From NCBI GenBank assembly GCA_035936835.1, contig DASYVT010000199.1, positions 1-64,000 on the forward strand: a DNA stretch of 64,000 nt, written 5' to 3'. Position 1 is the stretch's first letter; each line of letters begins with the position of its first letter. Of the stretch, positions 1 through 8,177 are shown piece by piece. A program made the position numbers and the translations under genes. The notes under the pieces were generated by a model that saw only the letters and a program-made list of their open reading frames with translations, did not search any database and was not told the origin of the DNA. This stretch comes from Candidatus Methylomirabilota bacterium. GTDB taxonomy: Bacteria > Methylomirabilota > Methylomirabilia > Rokubacteriales > CSP1-6.

Positions 1-112
1 CGCTACTCTAACTCACGGCGCTGACGTCTTCACGCAGAACGTAATCTGCCATACTCGGACGCGCGGCCCAGCCAGCCGGCTTCACCGAGCGCCCGCCTTC
101 TCACGCTCAAGT

Positions 113-139
113 TGGTGCAAACTGGTGCACACTGATGTA
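113..139 (+). promoter_or_regulatory. Triple 10-bp-spaced direct repeat, probable RHH operator
   Basis: The heptamers TGGTGCA (113-119), TGGTGCA (123-129) and TGATGTA (133-139) follow one another with an exact 10-bp period and end 2 bp before the start codon of the ribbon-helix-helix gene. Ribbon-helix-helix dimers typically bind direct or inverted repeats spaced by about one helical turn next to their own promoter, so an autoregulatory operator is the simplest reading. That role is inferred; only the repeat itself is seen. Confidence 0.6.
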
Positions 140-141
140 GC

Positions 142-408
142 ATGACCGACATGGCTGACATGGAGAGATCTGTTCGCCAAAGCGTGTCAATCCCCACCGG
201 TATTGCCAGGCGGGTGCGCGCCTTGGCCAAGACTCGGAAGACAAGCGCCAATCGCGTACTCGTAGATCTGATCGAGGCCGGCCTTCAGTCCAAGGAAGCC
301 GAGAAGGAACGCTTCTTTTCGCTCGTGAATCGACTTACTCAATCTAGGGACTCTGCTGAGCGGCAGCGGCTGAAGGAAGAACTCGCGCGGATGACATTCG
401 GTGATTGA
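142..408 (+). CDS. Ribbon-helix-helix (CopG/Arc-like) DNA-binding protein, putative antitoxin
   Basis: The 88-residue protein has the size and layout of a CopG/Arc-type ribbon-helix-helix protein. A short strand (RQSVSIPTGI, about residues 12-21) is followed by two helices to about residue 50, including ANRVLVDLIEAGL. The rest is a charged helical tail that may contact a partner. It lies directly behind a triple 10-bp repeat and overlaps the next gene as TGATG, so the two are translationally coupled. That is the normal layout of a type II toxin-antitoxin pair, with this protein as antitoxin and repressor. No clear Shine-Dalgarno precedes ATG 142, so leaderless translation or a later ATG (151 or 160) is possible. 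Confidence 0.7.
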   Translation: MTDMADMERSVRQSVSIPTGIARRVRALAKTRKTSANRVLVDLIEAGLQSKEAEKERFFSLVNRLTQSRDSAERQRLKEELARMTFGD

Positions 409-650
409 TGCCGAAGATTCGGTGGACCGATCTTCCACCAGTTCTCCGCCAGCATCTCTTCGATCGGGTCGCGGATCGCCAGATATCCCCTGAAGATCTC
501 TACAAGCTCAAACTGTGGCGCGAAACTGAGCCAGAGGCGCCTGACGGGCCTTGGTATAAGGACTTCGGATCATTCAAGATCTGTGGCGAAGGCGAGTTCC
601 CCAAGACATTTCTCTTGAAGGGGCAAGCTGCAAAAGGGAAGGCATTGTAG
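408..650 (+). CDS. Small uncharacterised protein coupled to an RHH regulator
   Basis: This 80-residue protein begins MPKIRWTDLPPVLRQHLFDR. The ATG at 408 overlaps the stop of the RHH gene (TGATG). I prefer it to the TTG one codon earlier because of that coupling. The N-terminal half is a predicted amphipathic helix with RISP-like turns, and the C-terminal half is rich in Gly, Phe and Lys. I do not recognise a family. Its position behind a small DNA-binding protein suggests the toxin or effector half of a toxin-antitoxin module, but no catalytic motif of RelE, PIN or HicA type is visible. The role is inferred from context only. Confidence 0.6.
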   Translation: MPKIRWTDLPPVLRQHLFDRVADRQISPEDLYKLKLWRETEPEAPDGPWYKDFGSFKICGEGEFPKTFLLKGQAAKGKAL

Positions 651-691
651 ACCGCTCCGGCGCCCGAGCGACCCGGGGCCCTCCTGCCGCG

Positions 692-1537
692 TTAGCCCTT
701 GACGGCCCCAGCGGTAAGCCCCGCGACGTAGTACTTCACGAAGAACGAATAGATGAGCGCAACAGGAATAGAGCCCAGGAGCGCGCCGGCCATCAGCTGG
801 CCCCAGTAGAAGGCGTCGCCGCGGATCAGCTCGCCCACGACGCCGATCGGTATGGTGCGCACGCTCGACTTGCTGAGGAAAAGGAGCGCGTAGAGGAACT
901 CGTTCTGTGACAGCGTGAAGGCGAAGATGCCGGCGGACAGGAAGCCGGGCAAGCAAAGGGGAAGGATGATCCTTGTCATGGCGCGCCAGCGGCTGGCGCC
1001 GTCGATCATGGCCTGCTCTTCCAATTCCTTCGGCACCGTCTTGAAGTAGCCCATCAAGAGCCACGCGATGAAGGGCACGAGTAGCGTCGGATAGGTCAGC
1101 ATGACGGCGGTGAGCGTATTGCCCAGGTGCATCCGGCCGATGAGATCGGCCATGGGCACGAACAGGAGTGTCTGGGGAATCAGGTAGGTGACGGCCACGG
1201 CAATGGCCAGCAGCGCGCCGCCGCGAAACCGCATGCGCGCGAGCGGGTAGGCCAGCATGGCCCCGAGCAGGAGCGAGATGGCGGTGGCGATCGCGGCCAC
1301 CAGCATCGTGTTGGCGACCCAGACCAGGAAGTTGGTCTCGCGGAGGAGATCGATGTAGTGGACCAGCGACGGGTGCTTGATGGCCAGCGGCATGGCCTTG
1401 GGGTCGTACAGCTCGGCGTTGGTCTTGAGCGACGTGGCCGCCATCCAGGTGAACGGGAAGAGCGCCACCACCAGGAACCCCGCCAGCGGCAGCCAGAGAC
1501 CCAGGAGCCGTTTCTGCCAGGTCAGCTCGCCGACCAT
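692..1537 (-). CDS. Carbohydrate-type ABC transporter permease (MalG-like)
   Basis: A 281-residue inner-membrane permease of the binding-protein-dependent family (PF00528), second permease type. About six hydrophobic segments are visible. The EAA loop that contacts the ATPase lies near residues 172-195 (EEQAMIDGASRWRAM, then ILPLCLPG). The C-terminus ends YYVAGLTAGAVKG, which is typical of MalG/UgpE proteins of the CUT1 group. It is the last gene of a minus-strand operon of binding protein, MalF-like permease and this gene, with a 5-bp gap to the previous gene. No ATPase gene is present here, so a shared ATPase encoded elsewhere must power the importer. The substrate is unknown, probably a sugar or polyol. 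Confidence 0.9.
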   Translation of the reverse strand: MVGELTWQKRLLGLWLPLAGFLVVALFPFTWMAATSLKTNAELYDPKAMPLAIKHPSLVHYIDLLRETNFLVWVANTMLVAAIATAISLLLGAMLAYPLARMRFRGGALLAIAVAVTYLIPQTLLFVPMADLIGRMHLGNTLTAVMLTYPTLLVPFIAWLLMGYFKTVPKELEEQAMIDGASRWRAMTRIILPLCLPGFLSAGIFAFTLSQNEFLYALLFLSKSSVRTIPIGVVGELIRGDAFYWGQLMAGALLGSIPVALIYSFFVKYYVAGLTAGAVKG

Positions 1538-1542
1538 CTAGA

Positions 1543-2481
1543 TCAGTCCTTGCGCACGAAGAGGGTGAGCGCCACGAGCAGGAGCCCCAGCACCGGCACC
1601 ATGCTGAGCGCCACCGCGGAGCCGAGCCCCATCTGCCCCGCGCCCATGCTGAGGCTGTAGGCGTAGGTGGCCATCAGGTGCGTGGAGTTGGCGGGGCCGC
1701 CGCCGGTGAGCACGTAGACCAGCTGGAAGTCGAAGAAGGTGATGACGATCGAGAACACGGTGACGATGAGGATCACGGGCATGAGCGACGGCAGCGTGAC
1801 GTAGCGGAAGCGGCCCCAGGTGCCGGCGCCGTCGATGGTCGCCGACTCGTGCAGGTCGACGGGAATGGTCTGCAGGCCCGCGAGGATCGAAATGCCGAAG
1901 AACGGCAGGCCGCGCCACGTGTTGACCATGATGATCGAGATCATGGCCATGGTCGGGTTGCCGAGCCAGGAGGGCCCCGTCGTCGCGAGCCCGCTCACCA
2001 CCAGCAGGCGGTTGAAGAGGCCCATGCCGGGGTCGAGGATCCACTGCCACGCCACGGTGCTGAGCACCGTGGGCACGATGAACGGGAGGAGCAGCGCGGC
2101 GCGCGTGACGGACTTCATCTTGAAGCTCTGGTTCATCACGAGCGCCATGGCGAGCCCGCCGGAGGCCTTGAAAATTGTCGCGACCCCGGTGAAGATGATC
2201 GTGTTTCTGACCGCCTGCCAGAAGATCGGGTCGTTATAAAGTTTGACGAAATTGCCGAAGCCCACGAACGAGGCGGCGCGGGCCACCTCCTTGTGGAAGA
2301 AGCTCAGGTACACGCCGTAGATGAACGGGTAGCCGAGGAAGGCCAGCAGGAACAGCAGGGGCGGCGTGAGCATGAGCCAGGAGAACACGGACTCGCGCTC
2401 CATGAACGCGCCGAGCCGGAACGGCCGGTGGGCGGGCGCCGACAGGGCGCCCGCCCGCGAGGCCTCGAGGATCTTGCTCAA
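1543..2481 (-). CDS. Carbohydrate-type ABC transporter permease (MalF-like)
   Basis: A 312-residue permease (PF00528) that pairs with the MalG-like permease downstream. A cytoplasmic N-terminus precedes the first membrane span (FSWLMLTPPLLFLLAFLGYP, about residues 34-53). The EAA loop is recognisable as ATIDGAGTWGRFRYVTLP near residue 215. The start is TTG at 2481, three bases after the binding-protein stop, so translation is probably coupled. Together with the other two genes it forms a three-component CUT1-type importer lacking its own ATPase. Confidence 0.9.
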   Translation of the reverse strand: MSKILEASRAGALSAPAHRPFRLGAFMERESVFSWLMLTPPLLFLLAFLGYPFIYGVYLSFFHKEVARAASFVGFGNFVKLYNDPIFWQAVRNTIIFTGVATIFKASGGLAMALVMNQSFKMKSVTRAALLLPFIVPTVLSTVAWQWILDPGMGLFNRLLVVSGLATTGPSWLGNPTMAMISIIMVNTWRGLPFFGISILAGLQTIPVDLHESATIDGAGTWGRFRYVTLPSLMPVILIVTVFSIVITFFDFQLVYVLTGGGPANSTHLMATYAYSLSMGAGQMGLGSAVALSMVPVLGLLLVALTLFVRKD

Positions 2482-2484
2482 TGC

Positions 2485-3783
2485 CTACCCGTAGATGGTC
2501 TTGATCTGCGACACGGCCTCCGCGATGGCGGTCTTGGTCGGCGTGCCCGTGATGGCCTTGGTGAACATGTCGATCACGATCCAGCGGTTGATCACCTCCC
2601 CGTGCTGGCGGTTGGCGGGCGCCGGCCACGACGTGAGCTTGCCGGTCTCCAGCACCTTCTGGAACGGCTTGACGCGCGGCTCGATGTCCCACTCGGGCGC
2701 CTTGTCGAAGCCGTGCAGGTACGGGGCGAAATACATATCGCCCGAGGCGATCCATGGGCGGAACTGCTTCGGGTCCATGGTCCAGCGCATGAAATCCTTG
2801 GCTGCCTGCGGGTCTTTGCTGTAGGCGAACACGCCGTGCGTCACGGGCACGAGCGCGTGGTAGCGCTGGCCGGTGGGTCCCTTGGGATTGAGGCCGTGGT
2901 CGATCACCTTGCCCATCTCCGGCAGGTCGCGCTTGGCCGAGACCATGATGCTGTAGGCGTTGTTGGTGCATGAGATCTGGCTGGTCAGGAAGGCCTTGTT
3001 GTTGGCCGGGTCCAGCCACCCGATGCAGTCTTCGATGCAGGCTTTCTTGTACAGCTCTTTCACGTACTCCACGGCCTTCGCGGTCTCGCTGCTGTCGAGC
3101 GCGACCTTCTTGCCGTCCTTGTCCATGACCGTCACGCCGTAGGACCACAGGAGCGGGTAGAGCCAGGAGTAGTTGTCGGCAAAGCCGTGACCCATGGACA
3201 TCCCGAACGGATGGCCCTTGGCCTTGAGCTTGGTGCCGACTTCCAGGAACTCGTCCCAGGTATCGGGGAATTTATTGGCCCCGACCTCGTCGAACCAATC
3301 CCTCCGGTAGTTCATCACCTGGCCGATGTTGGCCTGGGGCACGGACTTCCACTTGCCCTTGTCGATGGACAGGCGCTTGATCTCGTCGTACCAACCGCCC
3401 TGCTGCTTGCCTACTTCTTCGGCAATGTCGGACACGTCCACCAGGGCGTCGCGGTAGAGCCACTCCTGCTGAGTCCAGGCCAGGTCGGCGCCGTTCTTGT
3501 TCTCGACCATCGAGACCAGCTGGGGCACCGCGCTGCCGCCGGCGGCCTGGATCTGGTACTCGATCTTGATGCCGGTGGCCTTTTCGTAGGCAGGCGCCAT
3601 CACGTTCTGGAAGTGCACGTCGAAGTTCTTCACGTAGGAGCTTTCGCGCGCGAACGTGATCTGAAGCGGCTTGGCCTGGGCGTTGCGGGAGATGAAGGGC
3701 CCCGCGGCAACGCCTGCGGCCCCGGCGGCGGCATATTTCAGGAAATCACGACGAGTGGCCTTCGACTGTGCGGGCTTTGCCAT
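2485..3783 (-). CDS. Extracellular solute-binding protein of ABC importer, Tat-exported
   Basis: A 432-residue periplasmic binding protein of the MalE-like extracellular binding family (PF01547/PF13416). The N-terminus has a twin-arginine signal (TRRDFLKYAAAGAAG, residues 10-24) followed by a hydrophobic stretch and an SRNAQA cleavage region. The mature protein starts near residue 37 (KPLQITFAR). It is the first gene of the operon with the two permeases that follow. An AGGATC/TTGACG promoter-like element shared with the second ABC operon of this window lies 50-80 bp upstream. The ligand is unknown. Confidence 0.9.
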   Translation of the reverse strand: MAKPAQSKATRRDFLKYAAAGAAGVAAGPFISRNAQAKPLQITFARESSYVKNFDVHFQNVMAPAYEKATGIKIEYQIQAAGGSAVPQLVSMVENKNGADLAWTQQEWLYRDALVDVSDIAEEVGKQQGGWYDEIKRLSIDKGKWKSVPQANIGQVMNYRRDWFDEVGANKFPDTWDEFLEVGTKLKAKGHPFGMSMGHGFADNYSWLYPLLWSYGVTVMDKDGKKVALDSSETAKAVEYVKELYKKACIEDCIGWLDPANNKAFLTSQISCTNNAYSIMVSAKRDLPEMGKVIDHGLNPKGPTGQRYHALVPVTHGVFAYSKDPQAAKDFMRWTMDPKQFRPWIASGDMYFAPYLHGFDKAPEWDIEPRVKPFQKVLETGKLTSWPAPANRQHGEVINRWIVIDMFTKAITGTPTKTAIAEAVSQIKTIYG

Positions 3784-3834
3784 GCATTTTCCCCTTATGT
3801 GTGACGTGGATGGCCCCTAGGTGACGCTGGCGAT

Positions 3835-3864
3835 GATCCTGCCCCGAGACGGGGGCGTCGTCAA
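3835..3864 (-). promoter_or_regulatory. Promoter-like element shared by two ABC operons (copy 1)
   Basis: On the minus strand TTGACG (3864-3859) is followed after 18 bp by AGGATC (3840-3835), about 52 bp upstream of the binding-protein start codon. The spacer contains the inverted repeat GCCCC...GGGGC. The same arrangement, with identical flank GGCCCTTGACGACGCCCC, occurs at 22803-22833 upstream of the second ABC binding protein. Sigma-70 promoter function is inferred from the -35-like hexamer and its location. Confidence 0.45.
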
Positions 3865-3994
3865 GGGCCGTGTGAGTGGTGCAAACGGGGGGTCTGGGGC
3901 CGGCGCCAGCCTTCTCCAGGCGGGGTAGAGGGGGCCGAGCAGCCCCGCTCGGTATGCCGCCCGCCGCTCGAGAAGCCGCGACGGAACGCGCCTC

Positions 3995-4231
3995 CTAGCG
4001 ACGATCAGCGCGGTCGTCGGCAACGGTCGTGGAGAGCGGAGGATCGAAGACCGGCATCTTCCGGCGGAACGCGGCGAGGTTCGGAACGCCCTTGCCGCGC
4101 GCGCGATCGGGTGGCACAAGCCTCGCCACGGGACGCCCCCGCTCCGTGATGAGGACCTCGCGCCCCTTCCGGACCTCGTCCAGAAGCGCCGAGAGGTTCT
4201 GGAGGGCCTCGCGGACTCCAACGGTGCGCAT
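3995..4231 (-). CDS. Phd/YefM-family antitoxin, orphan
   Basis: A 78-residue protein with the Phd/YefM antitoxin fold (PF02604). VGVREALQNLSALLDEV is the N-terminal dimer/DNA-binding part, and GREVLITERGRPVARLVP is the family's hallmark strand pair. The C-terminal tail is the toxin-neutralising part. Such antitoxins normally sit directly upstream of a VapC or Doc/YoeB toxin. I see no PIN-domain or RelE-like frame in the 210 bp downstream on the same strand, so the toxin is missing and the gene may be a relic or a free regulator. Confidence 0.8.
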   Translation of the reverse strand: MRTVGVREALQNLSALLDEVRKGREVLITERGRPVARLVPPDRARGKGVPNLAAFRRKMPVFDPPLSTTVADDRADRR

Positions 4232-4309
4232 GGCCTCAGTCTGTTACATGTAGCACTCGGCGTCAACCTTCCGCAGCCTCGCGTCCCGCCTGGATCGACT
4301 AGCCAGAGC

Positions 4310-5920
4310 TCAGTCGGCCGGGGCGGGTAGTCCGGGGTCGCGCGCGCCCGATTCGCCCTCCTCCGCGCCGCGCCGACCTCGCGCCCCCTGGCCGGAGCGA
4401 ATCCGCCGCATGAAGGGGATCAGGAGCAGGACGGAGGAGTAGACGGCGAGGAGAAGCCAGAAGTCATCGGCATACGACAGGATGTGCGCTTGCGTCACCG
4501 TCTCGCGGTACAGCATGGCCATGGCCTGCCGATTGGCGGTGAACGTGTCGGCGCCATGGTTCACGAAGTGGTCGGTCCACGTGCGTAGCCGCGCCGCCGT
4601 CTCGAAGCTCCACTGGTCGACGTGGCTCGTCAGCGTGGCCTGGTGGACCTGGCTCCGTCGCGCCAGGAGCGTCGTCACCAGCGCAACACCCATGCTTCCG
4701 CCGATATTGCGGGCGACATTGTAGGCGGCCGTCGAATTGCCCAGCCGCTCCGTCGGGATGGTGGCGAGGGTCAGGGCCTGGAGCGGCACGAAGATGAAGC
4801 CCTGGGAAAACCCCTGGACGAAGCGCGGCCAGGCGAGGTTCCAGAAATCGATGGTGGGAGTAACGCGGGTCATGAAGAAGAGAGACACCACGGCCAGCGT
4901 GCAGCCCCCGGCCAGCATGAGGCGCTGGTCCATGCGCGACACGAGGCGTCCCGAGATCATGAGCGCGATCATGGTGCCGAGCCCACCCGGGGCCAGGGTG
5001 AGCCCCGCCGTCCACGCGTCATACCCGAGGATCGTCTGCGTGTAGAGCGCCAGGAGGAGCATGCTCGAGTTGAATCCCAGACCCACCAGGAAGATGGCCA
5101 GCGTGCCGAGGCCGAAGTTGCGGTCCCCGAAGACGGTGAGGTCCAAGATGGGCTCGGCGGCCATGAGCTCCCGGACCACGAAGCCGGCCAGCATGCACGC
5201 GGCGAGCACCGCGCACATCAGGACCAGCGTGGAGTCGAACCAGTCGTTCCGCTCACCGAGGTCGAGGACGAGTTGGAGGCAGCCAAAACCCACGACCATG
5301 AGGACGATGCCGGCCACGTCGACGCGGCGCGGCCGGCGGTGAAACGGCGCGTCGAACAGGAACGCGCTGACCATCATGAAGGCGAGGATGCCGATGGGCA
5401 GGTTGATGTAGAAGATCCAGCGCCACGACCAGTTGTCCACGATGAGGCCGCCCACCGTCGGGCCGAGGATGGGCGCCAGCATGATGCCGGTGCCCCACAC
5501 CGCCATGGCGGTGCCCCGCTCCTCGAGCGGGAAGATCTCCCACATCACGGCCTGGGCCATGGGGACGATGGGTCCGCCGCCGAGACCCTGCAAGATGCGC
5601 ATGAGAATGAGGAACTCGAGATTGGGCGCGATGCCGGAGAGGAACGAGCTGGCGGTGAAGGTGACCGTGCAGATGAGAAAGAATCGACGCCGACCGAAAA
5701 CAGCCGTCAGCCAACCGCTGGCCGGGATCACCACCGCGTTGGCGGCCAGGTACGAGGTGATGACCCACGACATCTCATCGATGCTGGCGGAGAATGACCC
5801 CTGCATGTGGGGGAGCGCGACGTTGGTGATGCTGGTGTCGAGCACCTGCATGACCGTGACGAGCATCACGGAGAAGGTGATGGCCCACTTGTGCTCGGAG
5901 CCGAGGGGCGCGTCGCTCAC
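4310..5920 (-). CDS. DHA2-family MFS multidrug efflux transporter (EmrB/QacA-like)
   Basis: A 536-residue inner-membrane protein with about 14 hydrophobic segments, the length and topology of drug:H+ antiporter family 2. Visible hallmarks are motif D1 near the start (LDTSITNVALPHMQG), motif A (GWLTAVFGRRRFF) and motif C (GPTVGGLIVDNWSWRWIFY). The start is GTG at 5920, overlapping the stop of the upstream AraC-type regulator as GTGA. The pump and its likely regulator are therefore co-transcribed and translationally coupled. The C-terminal tail is charged and Gly/Arg rich. The transported compound is unknown. Confidence 0.92.
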   Translation of the reverse strand: MSDAPLGSEHKWAITFSVMLVTVMQVLDTSITNVALPHMQGSFSASIDEMSWVITSYLAANAVVIPASGWLTAVFGRRRFFLICTVTFTASSFLSGIAPNLEFLILMRILQGLGGGPIVPMAQAVMWEIFPLEERGTAMAVWGTGIMLAPILGPTVGGLIVDNWSWRWIFYINLPIGILAFMMVSAFLFDAPFHRRPRRVDVAGIVLMVVGFGCLQLVLDLGERNDWFDSTLVLMCAVLAACMLAGFVVRELMAAEPILDLTVFGDRNFGLGTLAIFLVGLGFNSSMLLLALYTQTILGYDAWTAGLTLAPGGLGTMIALMISGRLVSRMDQRLMLAGGCTLAVVSLFFMTRVTPTIDFWNLAWPRFVQGFSQGFIFVPLQALTLATIPTERLGNSTAAYNVARNIGGSMGVALVTTLLARRSQVHQATLTSHVDQWSFETAARLRTWTDHFVNHGADTFTANRQAMAMLYRETVTQAHILSYADDFWLLLAVYSSVLLLIPFMRRIRSGQGARGRRGAEEGESGARDPGLPAPAD

Positions 5921-6807
5921 GGCGTCTCGCAGCGCCCCCGGACCGGCGGGCGGTTAGCTTCTAGCGCGCGGTAGCGCGCCGGGGTGACGCCGAAGGCGTG
6001 CTTGAACATCCGCGAGAGATGCGCCTGGTCGGCGAAGCCGGCGGCGAGCGCCACGTCGGCCAGCGATCGGTTCCGGCGCAGCTGCGCCCGTGCCCGGTCG
6101 AGACGCCGCATCAGGGAATAGCGATATGGGCTGGTGCCGAATGCCGAGCGGAACTGCCGAGCGAGGTCGTATCGCGTCAGCCCCGTGACCTCCTCCAGCT
6201 CGGACGACCGGATCACGCGGGTCGTCTCCGCGCCGAGGAACTTTCGTGCTCGTGCGACCGCGCTGCCGTCGAGGTGGATCGGCCTGGCACCCCCACGGCA
6301 CGACGGATCGGCGTCGAGGAGCGCCTCGGCCAGACTGAGGATCAGGTCGTCGGTCGCCAACGGCTCCGGGCCGAGCCGGAACGCCGCCTCGATCGTGGAC
6401 GCCAGGGTCTGGTTCACGGTCACCGGTTCGCGCACGAAGGGCAGTGCGCAGGGACGCCCGCAGATGGCGCGAGCGGCCTCGTGGATGAGCGCCGGCGCGA
6501 CGTAGACGATGCGATAGCCGAAGCCGTCCGGCGAGCCGGCGCGGCCGTCGTGCGTCTCGTCGGGGTGCAGCACGACGACCTTGCCGGGCGTGCTAATTTG
6601 GGCCACGCCGCGATAGTCGAAGGCCTGCACGCCGGCGTCGGTCAGGCCGATGGCATAGGTGTCATGGCGATGCGTGTCGAAGCCACGTCCGCCGAACCAG
6701 GCCTGGAGCAGCTGCACGCCGTCCGAGAGGTCGCGGCTGTGTATCCAGTCCGACCGCCTTATCCCGCACGATCGTTCAAGACCGGCCCAGTCGGATCCCC
6801 GTAGCAT
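5917..6807 (-). CDS. AraC-family transcriptional regulator
   Basis: A roughly 296-residue regulator with an N-terminal AraC-type sensor domain (cupin-like, HRHDTYAIGLTDAGVQAFDY, and the VVLHPDETHDG turn) and a C-terminal double helix-turn-helix (PF12833). The second HTH carries the signature SLADVALAAGFADQAHLSRM and ends FKHAFGVTPARYR. I chose ATG 6807 because longer frames run into the divergent LysE gene, leaving only 9 bp between the two start codons. It lies immediately upstream of, and overlaps by 4 bp, the DHA2 efflux pump, and it faces the LysE exporter. Control of both exporters is the likely role. Confidence 0.88.
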   Translation of the reverse strand: MLRGSDWAGLERSCGIRRSDWIHSRDLSDGVQLLQAWFGGRGFDTHRHDTYAIGLTDAGVQAFDYRGVAQISTPGKVVVLHPDETHDGRAGSPDGFGYRIVYVAPALIHEAARAICGRPCALPFVREPVTVNQTLASTIEAAFRLGPEPLATDDLILSLAEALLDADPSCRGGARPIHLDGSAVARARKFLGAETTRVIRSSELEEVTGLTRYDLARQFRSAFGTSPYRYSLMRRLDRARAQLRRNRSLADVALAAGFADQAHLSRMFKHAFGVTPARYRALEANRPPVRGRCETP

Positions 6808-6816
6808 TCCGACATC

Positions 6817-7413
6817 ATGACATCGGAACAGGAAGTCGCGTTCCTCCTCTTTGCGGTTGCCGCCGCGGGCACGCCGGGGCCGAGCAACCTCCTGCTGACG
6901 GCTACGGGCGCCAATGTCGGCGTCGTGCGCGGGCTGCCCTGCCTGCTCGGGGTCACCATCGGCATGGGGTTGATGATGTTCGTCGTGGCGTTCGGGCTGG
7001 GCAGCGTTGTCCTCACCAATCACACAGTGTTGCGGGCGCTCAACTGGATTGGCGCCGCCTTTCTGCTGTGGCTGGCCTGGAAGATCGCGACAGCGGGTCG
7101 CGGCGGCGCGGCAGCCGGGAAAAAGCCGGTCGGCTTTATCGGCGCGGCGGCGTTCCAGTGGATCAACCCGAAGTCCTGGCTGGTCTGCGCCAGTGCCGCG
7201 GGCGCCTACCTCAACGCCGGGTCCGGCAGCGCCCTCGCGCAGGCTATGGCGTTCGGCGCCTTGTTCATCCTGGCGTCCCTGCCCTGTTGCTTCGTGTGGC
7301 TCGCCTTCGGCGCCACCACGCAGCGATTCCTGCGCACCGACCGCGCCCGGCGGACGTTCAATATCGCCATGGGGGTGCTCCTGGCCGGATCAGTCGTCCT
7401 GGTCGTGCGGTAG
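6817..7413 (+). CDS. LysE/RhtB-family exporter
   Basis: A 198-residue membrane protein of the LysE/RhtB amino-acid and metabolite exporter family (PF01810). Six hydrophobic segments are visible. The conserved GTPGPSNLLLTATGANVG motif sits at residues 18-35 and a QWINPKSW motif lies in the middle. It is divergent from an AraC-family regulator with overlapping control regions (9 bp between starts), a common arrangement for regulated LysE exporters. Substrates of the family are amino acids or small basic metabolites; the specific one here is unknown. Confidence 0.9.
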   Translation: MTSEQEVAFLLFAVAAAGTPGPSNLLLTATGANVGVVRGLPCLLGVTIGMGLMMFVVAFGLGSVVLTNHTVLRALNWIGAAFLLWLAWKIATAGRGGAAAGKKPVGFIGAAAFQWINPKSWLVCASAAGAYLNAGSGSALAQAMAFGALFILASLPCCFVWLAFGATTQRFLRTDRARRTFNIAMGVLLAGSVVLVVR

Positions 7414-7428
7414 CGAGAACGCGGCGCG

Positions 7429-7482
7429 CTAGTCCAGCCAGTCATCCTCTTTGAGCTTCCTGCGCAGGAAGGTCTTGGTCAG
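7429..7482 (-). pseudogene. 3' tail remnant of topoisomerase VI subunit A gene
   Basis: Read on the minus strand this stretch ends LTKTFLRRKLKEDDWLD and a TAG stop. It aligns with LTTTYLPRELKEEDWLD, the C-terminus of the longer topoisomerase VI A fragment at 10945-11379. Only about 17 codons remain, between LysE and DUF1345, and nothing upstream continues the frame. It is a second, independent scrap of the same 3' end, in the same orientation. Confidence 0.55.
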
Positions 7483-7490
7483 GGGCCGCC

Positions 7491-8174
7491 TCACATCGCA
7501 CTGGCGGCGATGTTCACCGTAAGGGCGAGGAGCGCGACGTTGAAAAAGAAAGATACGACACCGTGAGCGGCGACGGTCCGGCGGATCTTCTTGGTCGTGA
7601 TGCCCACGTCCGCGACTTGGGCGGTCATACCTATGACCAACGCGAAGTAGACGAAGTCCCAGTAGTCCGGCTCTTTCTCACCCCCGGGGAACGCCAGCCC
7701 AGGGACACCGCTCTGATCATAAAACTCGTGGGCATAGTGCAGCGCGAACATCGTGTGGATGAGAGCCCAAGACAGCCCAATCGTGATGATCGCGAGGACG
7801 AGATCTATCGACTGCCGCTGTGCCGCACCGACCGCGGATGTACCGAGCAACGCGACTATGGCAAGGAGGCTCGCCAGCGCCGTGGCGACAGTCAGGACCA
7901 GGATGACGATCGCTCCCTCGTCCTGGGCCGCGGCGCGGCGGCGAATCTGGTGCACATCGGCCCGCGCCATCATCTCGATGGCGAGTACTACGTAGAGCCC
8001 GATGCCGATGTCCCAGCCGACCAGGCCACGCATCACCGGTCTCCAATTGGTCAGTGCGATGAGCGCCCCGATGGCCGCCATGCCAACCACGGAAGATGTG
8101 AATAGTCTCGGTCGGGCCCGAATGATCCGCCACACCCAGGGTGGTCGGCGAGTTCTCCGATTGCGGGTTGGCAT
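7491..8174 (-). CDS. DUF1345 membrane protein
   Basis: A 227-residue protein matching the DUF1345 family (PF07077). An N-terminal basic stretch (RNRRTRRPPWVW) precedes about six hydrophobic segments. The conserved centre HTMFALHYAHEFY and the DFVYFALVIGMTAQVADVGI stretch are family hallmarks. The function is unknown; relatives are predicted inner-membrane proteins. It starts 3 bp from the stop of the Uma2 gene on the same strand, so the two may share a transcript. Confidence 0.85.
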   Translation of the reverse strand: MPTRNRRTRRPPWVWRIIRARPRLFTSSVVGMAAIGALIALTNWRPVMRGLVGWDIGIGLYVVLAIEMMARADVHQIRRRAAAQDEGAIVILVLTVATALASLLAIVALLGTSAVGAAQRQSIDLVLAIITIGLSWALIHTMFALHYAHEFYDQSGVPGLAFPGGEKEPDYWDFVYFALVIGMTAQVADVGITTKKIRRTVAAHGVVSFFFNVALLALTVNIAASAM

Positions 8175-8177
8175 CTC

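Noticed and set aside
113-139. CRISPR-like array
   Set aside because: Units are 7-10 bp with no unique spacers. No cas gene is seen anywhere in the window.
1678-2973. Long opposite-strand reading frame of 431 codons over the first ABC operon
   Set aside because: It is His/Arg/Glu rich and is the mirror of well-supported transporter genes, a known effect of high GC content. The same holds for plus-strand frames 47577-49118 and 20393-21322.
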